Virus record (IMG/VR): IMGVR_UViG_3300032288_003449
Coordinates: 1-47,365 of that record
Reading direction: 5' to 3' (one strand)
From: a virus
Length of the DNA: 47,365 nt
Below, piece after piece: positions 41,335-47,362 of this stretch. How positions within the stretch are numbered: position 1 is the stretch's first letter; every line of letters begins with the position of its first letter. The notes beneath the pieces were generated by a model. The model was not told the DNA's origin. It did not search any database and saw only the letters and a list, made by a program, of their open reading frames with translations. A program made the translations under genes and the position numbers.

Positions 41335-41502
41335 ATGATATCAGTAGTAATAACAATAATAGTAGTATGTATAACGATAGGTATAATCAATATAATAAAA
41401 ATCAATAAGAGTATAAAGAGAACAAAGGAATTAGAAGTGAAACTAACTGAATACTATAAGGAGAGAGAAAAGAGATTAAAAGGAAAGGGATTAATAAAGT
41501 AA
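41335..41502 (+). CDS. Small membrane protein with charged tail
   Basis: A 55-residue protein: transmembrane helix (about 1-20; ISVVITIIVVCITIGIINII) followed by a K/E-rich helix. It follows the direct repeat. No family recognised. Confidence 0.5.
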   Translation: MISVVITIIVVCITIGIINIIKINKSIKRTKELEVKLTEYYKEREKRLKGKGLIK

Positions 41503-41507
41503 GTAGT

Positions 41508-41687
41508 ATGAAAGGTATAAACAAATGGATAGTATTAATAGAATGGATAATGATTGTAGGTATCTTTTGGCAAGTTATACTAAAGGATTGGAATAAGGTA
41601 CCTGTTGTAAAGGATTATTTTGCCTTATTGATTATAGGTGAATTGATAATAGAAAGTTGGAGTAGAATTAAAACAAAAACAAAATAA
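41508..41687 (+). CDS. Small membrane protein
   Basis: A 59-residue protein with two hydrophobic helices (WIVLIEWIMIVGIFWQVI and FALLIIGELIIE) and a basic end. No family recognised. Confidence 0.5.
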   Translation: MKGINKWIVLIEWIMIVGIFWQVILKDWNKVPVVKDYFALLIIGELIIESWSRIKTKTK

Positions 41688-41693
41688 AAGGAT

Positions 41694-41900
41694 ATGAAAA
41701 AAAGATTCGTTGGCACTCAAGGAGTAGTTGCAAACAATAAAGGGATATTAAGTAATAAGGGATATAAGGATATAATGGAAGGGATTGCATTTGTATTGTG
41801 GGTAGTGGCTGTATTGGGTATGTTATCCGTGTTATATGAAGTAAGAGGATTGCAAAGAGAAGTAAAAGAACTGAAAGGGATAACCATAAATCGAAAGTAA
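41694..41900 (+). CDS. Small membrane protein
   Basis: A 68-residue protein: basic N-terminus, one helix (IAFVLWVVAVLGMLSVLYEV) and a charged tail. Last gene before the long non-coding region. No family recognised. Confidence 0.5.
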   Translation: MKKRFVGTQGVVANNKGILSNKGYKDIMEGIAFVLWVVAVLGMLSVLYEVRGLQREVKELKGITINRK

Positions 41901-41940
41901 TTAGAAAGTGTTTAATGCATATCAGGTCCGAATTAAAATA

Positions 41941-42120
41941 TATTCAAAGAAGTAGTTAGTATATCAAAGAAAGAATATATCAAAATAAAAAATACAATGT
42001 ATATTTGTGGTAGAAAGTGGTAAATTGTGTCAAAATGTGTCAAACAACAATTGTATGTCAAAATAATTTTAATAAACTAACTACATACAACAAAGAAAAA
42101 ACTTTTGTTAAGTGTATCAA
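41941..42120 (+). repeat. TCAAA iteron-like region with an inverted repeat
   Basis: Non-coding and very AT-rich. The motif (A/T/G)T(A/G)TCAAA occurs at 41961, 41977, 42028, 42038 and 42056; two TGTGTCAAA copies are 10 nt apart, about one helical turn. TTGTATGT (42051-42058) and ACATACAA (42083-42090) form an 8-bp inverted repeat around an AT-rich loop. The arrangement would suit a replication origin or operator; function is unproven. Confidence 0.4.
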
Positions 42121-42182
42121 TACAAAGTAAAATATCCCACACATTCACGCATTAACCGAAAATTTTTCTGTCCCGGCAAAAC

Positions 42183-42442
42183 TAATGTGGTAAAGGGTTT
42201 CCGGGCAACGATAGAAGCAGAGAATAGCACCGTCTCATGCAACGTAGAGTGGGTAAGGGTTGCAGAGGATAGCAGGGATTAGTAGTGGTGAGTTATGCTA
42301 AATTTATTTCACTTTAATATAATGCCCGGAAAGCTACGCCTGGCCTACGTTACCTGAAGATACGAAAAATAATCCACATTACCAAATATTGCTGCAATTC
42401 AACCTGGATAAGGGTTTCATTGAATAGTATCTAATTCGCAGC
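42183..42442 (+). ncRNA. Candidate structured RNA in the non-coding region
   Basis: No ORF runs through this stretch, which is less AT-rich than its surroundings and has nested complementary segments: TAATGTGG (42183-42190) with CCACATTA (42374-42381); TTTCCGGGCA (42198-42207) with TGCCCGGAAA (42323-42332); TAGCA (42225-42229) with TGCTA (42296-42300); and GCAAC/GTTGC (42239-42263). AACGTAG (42241-42247) could instead pair with CTACGTT (42345-42351), giving a pseudoknot or switch. A second domain follows: GCTGCAATT (42391-42399) with AATTCGCAGC (42433-42442). It does not look like tmRNA, RNase P RNA or another RNA I can name. Strand is assumed from gene direction. Confidence 0.55.
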
Positions 42443-42483
42443 GACGTCACATTAAAAAACCACTAACAAAATACCCCTTTTCT

Positions 42484-42733
42484 TAACTAATTGGAAATCA
42501 ACGAGTTATGCAACTTGCTGATTATCAACGATTTAGGGTGTTCTTATATAAGATATTATGTTAAATAGCTAACTTGCTGAGTATCAATGAGTTAGCTCGA
42601 AAATGCCATATAACTTATATTATGTTAAGTCCGCTCGGGCAACTCATTGATTTTCAGCGAGTTATAACTAATTGATTCAAAGGGGGTTATGCATGGTAAA
42701 AAGAAATATGTGTAACTTGTTGATTGCCAATAA
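42484..42733 (+). repeat. Second cluster of palindromic repeats
   Basis: Five or six degenerate units of the family seen at 17278-17479 (for example at 42484, 42511, 42570, 42640 and 42713), with cores such as TTGATTTTCA and CTGATTATCAA and arms TAACTT/GAGTTA. A 12-nt direct repeat ATATTATGTTAA also occurs at about 42552 and 42618. The cluster ends about 50 nt before the -7 element at 42785. Confidence 0.7.
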
Positions 42734-42784
42734 AAACTTTTAAAAATAGTTTAAAAAAAAGCACAGAAATTGAAAATATTGTTG

Positions 42785-42792
42785 TATCTTTG
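42785..42792 (+). promoter_or_regulatory. Probable promoter -7 element before 42838
   Basis: TATCTTTG in the context GTTGTATCTTTG, which matches the -7 region of the 17495 promoter. The position 20 bp upstream is GCAC rather than TTTG, so only half of the promoter is recognisable. Confidence 0.45.
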
Positions 42793-42837
42793 ATATGTAA
42801 GTATCAATTGAGAGAGTTATATATAAAAAATTGTAAT

Positions 42838-43212
42838 ATGAGTAAGTTTAGTATTGAGTTTAAAGAAAGTATCAAAACCGGCGGAAATCGTTTAGGTAAT
42901 TTGATTGAAAACCCTTTTAAGAATTTCGCCGCGTCGAAAATGAGTTTAGGTAAAAAAACTATGTGTGTAGTTGAGTTCACCGATTTGTTTGGTAAAAAAC
43001 ATATGATTAAATGTTCTAACCGAAAACAAATGATTGATGCCCAACAATTTTTGGGTATATTCAAAAGTGAGAGTTCTAAAGTAAAGAATATTCTCGCAGA
43101 ATATCCAATCTCGTTTGGTAGAATACCAAAACGTTTTTTGGGTGAGTTGAGAAGTGAATTAAAACAATTTGGTTTTAGTTACCAATTCATCAACAAATTG
43201 GCTGGTTATTAA
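42838..43212 (+). CDS. Hypothetical protein
   Basis: A 124-residue basic protein: alpha/beta start (SKFSIEFKESIKTGGNRLGNLIENPF), a central strand-rich CVVEFTDLFGKKHMIKCSNRKQ, and a helical end. I chose the ATG at 42838, because an upstream TTG frame starts inside the palindromic repeats. No family recognised. Confidence 0.55.
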   Translation: MSKFSIEFKESIKTGGNRLGNLIENPFKNFAASKMSLGKKTMCVVEFTDLFGKKHMIKCSNRKQMIDAQQFLGIFKSESSKVKNILAEYPISFGRIPKRFLGELRSELKQFGFSYQFINKLAGY

Positions 43213-43261
43213 TACCGGCCTTTTGTATTAAAAAGTTTTTCAAATTATTAAAAAAATTATT

Positions 43262-43357
43262 ATGGTTACTATTTTAGAATTTATCGTTATTTCAGTTGTT
43301 ACTTTGTTTGGTTATGTATTAATCAAAACTATTAAACAACATTTTTTCACTAAGTAA
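43262..43357 (+). CDS. Tiny membrane peptide
   Basis: A 31-residue peptide: one hydrophobic helix (VTILEFIVISVVTLFGYVLI) and a short basic tail. No family recognised. Confidence 0.4.
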   Translation: MVTILEFIVISVVTLFGYVLIKTIKQHFFTK

Positions 43358-43369
43358 TTAAATCAATAT

Positions 43370-43615
43370 ATGAGTAAGAGTAAAGTAAACATTAAAAAGA
43401 ATTACGAAATTAAGAAAGTTCGTAAAGTTATGAGAATGAAAGAAAACAATTTTGAACCTGCCACTTATGAAATCTTTAAGGTATCAGGTCCTAATAAGTT
43501 TAAAAAGTATTTTTGTAGTAGAACGGATGCCAAATCTTATATTGATAAGATAACCGATACAAAACTAACTTTGAGTATCGTTAAGGATATTATGAGAGAA
43601 GTTAAAATGAAGTAA
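43370..43615 (+). CDS. Small basic protein, paralogue of 44448
   Basis: An 81-residue basic protein. The block YEIFKVSGPNKFKKYFCSRTDAKSYIDK aligns with YEVIELAGPKMDKPRIFVDEESVRLFIDK in the gene at 44448. Function unknown. Confidence 0.55.
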   Translation: MSKSKVNIKKNYEIKKVRKVMRMKENNFEPATYEIFKVSGPNKFKKYFCSRTDAKSYIDKITDTKLTLSIVKDIMREVKMK

Positions 43616-43643
43616 TTAATAAAGTAAAGTAAAATAAAAATAT

Positions 43644-44039
43644 ATGAGTAAGAATTTATCAAAACATTTAGTAAACCCTATCGATTCACCAAACGAAATT
43701 TGGGAAGAGAAAGTAGGTTATGATTCAATCAATAAAAGAATGGTTGCAAAAGTATATCATTCATTGAATTATATTGTAGAGTTTTCAACAAATAAACCAT
43801 CGTGGTTAGCAGTAGTAAAACATATGTTGACGATGGATGGAAGAGATTTAAATTCAGTTGCAATCAATGGATATTATTCAACGATACGAAAAAACTTAAA
43901 AGATATCGGAGTGATACAATACAATGGTAGTAAGGGTTTGAGTAAAGGTCCTAATTGGGATAGGTTTTATAGTGATGAAGATTGGAGTTGGTTCAAAGTG
44001 AATACCAATTCGGGTGGATATGGTGAGATAATTAAATAG
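43644..44039 (+). CDS. Hypothetical protein
   Basis: A 131-residue protein. W-containing segments (NEIWEEKVGYD, KPSWLAVVKHML) and an RDLNSVAINGYYSTIRKNLKDIGVIQ helix precede a late PNWDRFYSDEDWSWF. The middle has the look of a winged-helix-like DNA-binding region, which I cannot confirm. A terminator-like hairpin follows. Confidence 0.5.
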   Translation: MSKNLSKHLVNPIDSPNEIWEEKVGYDSINKRMVAKVYHSLNYIVEFSTNKPSWLAVVKHMLTMDGRDLNSVAINGYYSTIRKNLKDIGVIQYNGSKGLSKGPNWDRFYSDEDWSWFKVNTNSGGYGEIIK

Positions 44040-44071
44040 ATTTTTTTGTTTGGTTTCATAATTTAAATTTT

Positions 44072-44102
44072 GGCCCGGTGTTTCCACATCGGGCATTTTT
44101 TA
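44072..44102 (+). terminator. Probable Rho-independent terminator
   Basis: GCCCG (44073-44077) pairs with CGGGC, with an inner GTG/CAC and a two-base bulge, followed by ATTTTTT. It separates the genes at 43644 and 44124. Confidence 0.7.
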
Positions 44103-44123
44103 AAAAGGTTATTAAATTATTAT

Positions 44124-44438
44124 ATGAGAAAAAAGAGGAACGATAGAAATCATGTTATTTACGAAATTGTAAATACATTGACGGGTGCGAGTTATTTAGG
44201 TATAACTGCTGCAATCGGTAGACGATTTCACTATTCAGCTCACTTACGTTTTTTGAAACATCAAAGTAGAGCGAGAAAAGAAAATAAACAATGGGCACTC
44301 TATATTGATATGAGAGAAAACGATCCAGAAATTTATGAATTGTTTATTGTTGATGTAGTAAGAGGTAAAGCACTCGCACATCAAATTGAAACAAAGTTAT
44401 TGAAAAAATTCAATTACGAATTAAATAGTACACATTAA
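44124..44438 (+). CDS. GIY-YIG-like nuclease
   Basis: A 104-residue basic protein with a GIY-YIG pattern: HVIYEIVNTLTGASYLGIT (about 9-27; IYE for GIY, YLG for YIG), then GRRFHYSAH (catalytic-like Arg) and IETKLLKKF (conserved Glu). These nucleases cut DNA with one metal ion; free-standing phage copies are often homing endonucleases. The first Gly of GIY is not conserved, so activity is uncertain. The ATG at 44124 was chosen since upstream codons overlap the terminator. Confidence 0.65.
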   Translation: MRKKRNDRNHVIYEIVNTLTGASYLGITAAIGRRFHYSAHLRFLKHQSRARKENKQWALYIDMRENDPEIYELFIVDVVRGKALAHQIETKLLKKFNYELNSTH

Positions 44439-44447
44439 AATAAAAGT

Positions 44448-44816
44448 ATGAGTAAAGTAAAAGAAATTAAAGGATTGAAGCGAGGATATAAAGCAACAAT
44501 CAAAAACAAAAAATATAATTTCGGTGATGGTAAGCACATCTATGAAGTGATTGAGTTAGCCGGTCCTAAGATGGATAAACCCCGTATCTTTGTTGATGAA
44601 GAGTCCGTGCGATTATTCATTGATAAGAACGAAGGTTTAGTATCGATTGAAAAAACATATAACAATGCAGTGAAACGAATTTCAACAAAGAGTGAAAGGA
44701 AAGAGTTGCAAGCTGCAAAGGAAATCAGCGAATTGGTAAACGTTGATTTGGAAAAATGGATTGATGCAGATATGAGAGATTCAAAAGCAAAACGTCCCGA
44801 AGATACCGATAAATAA
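44448..44816 (+). CDS. Small charged protein, paralogue of 43370
   Basis: A 122-residue protein related to that at 43370 through YEVIELAGPKMDKPRIFVDEESVRLFIDK (about 32-60), with an extra charged C-terminal half (KRISTKSERKELQAAKEISE, acidic end). Function unknown. Confidence 0.55.
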   Translation: MSKVKEIKGLKRGYKATIKNKKYNFGDGKHIYEVIELAGPKMDKPRIFVDEESVRLFIDKNEGLVSIEKTYNNAVKRISTKSERKELQAAKEISELVNVDLEKWIDADMRDSKAKRPEDTDK

Positions 44817-44834
44817 AAAATTAAATTCAAAAAA

Positions 44835-45392
44835 ATGAAAGTGAAAACAATTAACAAAGGTGGTAACCCATACGAAAATGCAGCACAATTTAGAAGTGAA
44901 TTACCAAAAGCAATAAAGATGTTACAAAAACATTTTAATTGGATTGAAAAGGTAGGAAGAAAAAATATATTCTTAATTGATAATATTGAAACACCTTTTT
45001 ATGTTTGGATAGTATCCGCACCATCAAATCTAAAATTTGATTCTGCAATTCGTGGTATCATCAAAGAATATGGAAATTATCCTTTGTATGTTTTATTTAC
45101 GAGAGATGTAAAAACATATCCTACAATGGGTGAAACATATTGGAACAAAATCAAAAAAGTATATTCAAATGCTCCCCGTGCTTTTAAAGGTGCGATTATG
45201 GGATTAAATGAAATGAACAAAGAGTTTGCAGAAATGATGATTGAAAACCAAAAAATAAAATTAGACTTCAATCGTTATATGGATGTAACAAAGGGTGCCG
45301 GAGTTACGTGGGCACAATTATTAAAAGAAGTTGGAGGATTAAGTACTAAAAAAATCAAAGTACTTTTAGAAGTAGCGAAGAATTTAAAATAA
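44835..45392 (+). CDS. Hypothetical protein
   Basis: A 185-residue protein with alternating strands (IFLIDNIETPFYVWIVSAP, PLYVLFTRD) and helices and a late QLLKEVGGLSTKKIKVLLEVAKNL, suggesting an alpha/beta fold. No family recognised. Confidence 0.5.
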   Translation: MKVKTINKGGNPYENAAQFRSELPKAIKMLQKHFNWIEKVGRKNIFLIDNIETPFYVWIVSAPSNLKFDSAIRGIIKEYGNYPLYVLFTRDVKTYPTMGETYWNKIKKVYSNAPRAFKGAIMGLNEMNKEFAEMMIENQKIKLDFNRYMDVTKGAGVTWAQLLKEVGGLSTKKIKVLLEVAKNLK

Positions 45393-45420
45393 TATTTGGT
45401 AAACAATAAAATAAAACAAA

Positions 45421-45747
45421 ATGAATAGAGTAATGAAACAATGGACTGCAAATGAAACTTATACTAATCAAACTAAAACATTGTGGTATTTGGCTAATGT
45501 ATATTTTAGAAGTGCAATGTCTAACTTAGATAAATTTAGAAACGAAGATACAAAATTTTTAATTTCTGAAATGAATAAATTGGGATATAAAAATTTAAAT
45601 GAAACATCCGTTAAATGGTATTTAGGTGCAGTAAATGGTTCAATAATAAAAGATAGATTGAAAACTAGCAAACAATTGCAAAACGATATCAACAACTTTA
45701 GAAAAAATATAAACTTACCACCAATTAAATTTGGTAAAGTGAAATAA
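45421..45747 (+). CDS. Hypothetical basic protein
   Basis: A 108-residue protein, mostly helical and basic, rich in N and K, with a LWYLANVYFRSAMSNLDKF segment and a terminal INNFRKNINLPPIKFGKVK. The next promoter lies inside its last codons. No family recognised. Confidence 0.5.
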   Translation: MNRVMKQWTANETYTNQTKTLWYLANVYFRSAMSNLDKFRNEDTKFLISEMNKLGYKNLNETSVKWYLGAVNGSIIKDRLKTSKQLQNDINNFRKNINLPPIKFGKVK

Positions 45748-45761
45748 TTTTCGTATATTGT
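45730..45761 (+). promoter_or_regulatory. Bacteroidota-type promoter for the 45846 gene
   Basis: TTTG at 45730-45733, 20-bp spacer with TTTTCG, TATATTGT at 45754-45761. It begins within the preceding gene; the following 85-nt leader holds an inverted repeat. Confidence 0.7.
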
Positions 45762-45789
45762 AAACATACTGAACAAAACTACATTAACG

Positions 45790-45834
45790 GTCCCAATGTA
45801 GCGGAGTTCACAGATTAATAAATAACGGGACCAA
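45790..45834 (+). promoter_or_regulatory. Leader inverted repeat before the lipoprotein-like gene
   Basis: GGTCCC and GGGACC form a 6-bp stem that could be lengthened, around about 32 nt; ACATT upstream can pair with AATGT inside this loop, so the two stems exclude each other. It lies in the 5' leader of the gene at 45846 and could be a regulatory RNA structure. Confidence 0.4.
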
Positions 45835-45845
45835 AAAACAATTTT

Positions 45846-46148
45846 ATGGCTAAGAAAATTAGTACAAAAGTGAATTATCAGGTAACTGAATTAGTAAACA
45901 ATTTGAACGAAGCAGCGACAACTACTTCTGAACAAAAAAGAGATTTCTTTACAACGAAAGCTCTTTACAACGCGAAAAGATTATCAACTATCTTGAATAA
46001 AGCAAAGGTAGGTGCTATGGCAGTTGCAATTACTTTCGGTATGGTAGCGTGTGGAAGTAATCAATCAACTGAAGTGAAAAGTGATTCAACAGCTGTTGCA
46101 GTTGATACTACTTCAGTATCAGTAGATACTACATCAGTAGTAAAATAA
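45846..46148 (+). CDS. Lipoprotein-like small protein
   Basis: A 100-residue protein. Residues 1-55 are charged (a helical, Thr/Asn-rich cytoplasmic-looking part); then AKVGAMAVAITFGMVACGS (about 52-70) looks like a transmembrane/lipobox segment with Cys near 69. The tail repeats VDTTSVSVDTTSV. The long N-terminus is unusual for a lipoprotein; internal Met codons could give a shorter, ordinary lipoprotein. Confidence 0.55.
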   Translation: MAKKISTKVNYQVTELVNNLNEAATTTSEQKRDFFTTKALYNAKRLSTILNKAKVGAMAVAITFGMVACGSNQSTEVKSDSTAVAVDTTSVSVDTTSVVK

Positions 46149-46158
46149 TTTAGTTCGA

Positions 46159-46200
46159 GGTTGTAAAGATTCCATAGTAATATGGTTGTAAAGATTCCTC
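46159..46200 (+). repeat. Short direct repeat
   Basis: GGTTGTAAAGATTCC occurs twice, about 25 nt apart, with CGAGG before and CCTCG after, so the outer ends can pair. It lies between the lipoprotein-like gene and tRNA-Gly. Confidence 0.55.
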
Positions 46201-46211
46201 GTCCTAATGAA

Positions 46212-46285
46212 GCGGAGATAGTGTAATGATGTTAGCACGTTATTCTTCCAGATTAAAAGAGTTAGTTCGATTCTAGCTCTCCGCT
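46212..46285 (+). tRNA. tRNA-Gly (anticodon TCC), second copy
   Basis: Acceptor GCGGAGA pairs with TCTCCGC. D-arm GTG/CAC, anticodon loop CTTCCAG with anticodon TCC, and T-arm GTTAG-TTCGATT-CTAGC. The anticodon stem TTATT/ATTAA has a U-U mismatch at 30:40, the same place as in the first tRNA-Gly at 6-77. The rest of the sequence differs considerably. No CCA encoded. Confidence 0.85.
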
Positions 46286-46364
46286 CTACATTGATTGAAT
46301 ATCTCGTTACTTACTCAAATGGTTATTCTCCGATTTACTTTACAACAAAGTTCAATCAATTTAT

Positions 46365-46394
46365 AAAAGGCACTGACGAGAGTGCCTTTTTTCT
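46365..46394 (+). terminator. Rho-independent terminator after tRNA-Gly
   Basis: AAAAGGCACT and AGTGCCTTTT form a perfect 10-bp stem with a 6-nt loop, followed by TTCTTTT. Confidence 0.92.
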
Positions 46395-46413
46395 TTTATA
46401 TAAAATTGAAACA

Positions 46414-46833
46414 ATGATATATTTAAAAACTAGATTAGATTCGTTGGAACGAGGTCCCACTATCAAAGTTGCGAACCATGCTCTACGATGGTGTAGGGAT
46501 AATTTAGGAGTGAACAATAGAAAAAAATATTTACCGAGTTGGAGTATTACAAAAGGATTTGATCCTGATTTGGTAGGTGAATATGATGATGAACTAAATG
46601 AAATTTTAATTTACTACGGAAGTATTGATGATGTGAAAGAATTACTGCAAACGTGTATACACGAATGGACGCACCAATTACAACCGATAACCACAAAATA
46701 TTTTAAATACCCCGGATCATATAGTAGAAACCCATACGAAAGGCAAGCGAGATATAATGAAGTGAAATATTATAAAGCTTGTTGGAATAGTATAAAACAC
46801 AAAGTAAACATAAAAAGAAAAAGTAAAAAGTAA
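46414..46833 (+). CDS. Putative zinc metallopeptidase (HEWTH)
   Basis: A 139-residue protein with CIHEWTHQLQ (HExxH at 83-87) and a following NPYERQARYNE with a Glu (about 109) that could be the third ligand. The first part has GEYDDELNEILIYYG. The basic end is KVNIKRKSKK. The ATG at 46414 lies after the terminator; the upstream TTG frame passes through it. No known substrate. Confidence 0.7.
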   Translation: MIYLKTRLDSLERGPTIKVANHALRWCRDNLGVNNRKKYLPSWSITKGFDPDLVGEYDDELNEILIYYGSIDDVKELLQTCIHEWTHQLQPITTKYFKYPGSYSRNPYERQARYNEVKYYKACWNSIKHKVNIKRKSKK

Positions 46834-46836
46834 AAA

Positions 46837-47067
46837 ATGGAAGAACCTATAAAAATACTAAAGCACGCTGAGGTAGTACTGATGAAGAAGATAAAAGCTT
46901 TGAAGGATGGCAAACCTAAGTGGTTGGCGAGTGAGAAGTTGCGAGAGTTGAGACACGCGATTAGTATATTGAAGCAAGTGAATATGGAAAGCGAGATTGA
47001 TGAAAAAGAAGAAGATGAATTGTTAGCACAAGTCTTTACTAATAACCCACCTAAAGCAAAAGCTTAA
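46837..47067 (+). CDS. Small helical protein
   Basis: A 76-residue, largely helical protein (KHAEVVLMKKIKALKDG, LRELRHAISILKQ) with an acidic end. It starts 3 nt after the metallopeptidase-like gene. No family recognised. Confidence 0.5.
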   Translation: MEEPIKILKHAEVVLMKKIKALKDGKPKWLASEKLRELRHAISILKQVNMESEIDEKEEDELLAQVFTNNPPKAKA

Positions 47068-47076
47068 TATAACAAA

Positions 47077-47108
47077 TCGGAAAACCTTAAGTAAAATAAA
47101 TTCAGTTA
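47077..47108 (+). repeat. Direct repeat, copy 2
   Basis: TCGGAAAACCTTAAG then TAAAATAAATTCAGTTAA, a near-exact copy of 41302-41332. Here it is purely intergenic, just before the last gene. Confidence 0.75.
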
Positions 47109-47113
47109 AGAAA

Positions 47114-47362
47114 ATGCAAAGTATAACATTAGACAACATAAGTATAGAGAGATTACATAGTATAGAGATAGAGAGAGAACAAACACAAAGTTTAAAAGAT
47201 TTCCAACTATGGTGTAAAGAAATGAATATAGGTGTAAGAGTAGAAGTGAAAGATAGGAGAGCAAATGAACTGATGCAACAATACGATAACTACACCAACT
47301 GGATAAAAGGAGAGAGTGAAGTGCGAAAGTGGATGCCGGAGTTTATACTAAGAATGTTCTAA
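47114..47362 (+). CDS. Hypothetical protein
   Basis: An 82-residue protein, helical and charged, with ERLHSIEIEREQTQSLKDFQ and an aromatic C-terminus. The reading frame ends with TAA at 47360-47362, so it is complete. No family recognised. Confidence 0.5.
   Translation: MQSITLDNISIERLHSIEIEREQTQSLKDFQLWCKEMNIGVRVEVKDRRANELMQQYDNYTNWIKGESEVRKWMPEFILRMF

Noticed and set aside
42183-42442. tmRNA or RNase P RNA
   Set aside because: There is no tRNA-like acceptor/T-arm, no tag frame and no recognisable conserved RNase P blocks.
42724-42837. Upstream start for the gene at 42838
   Set aside because: The frame starts at a TTG within the palindromic repeats and crosses the -7 element; the ATG at 42838 has the usual AATATG context.
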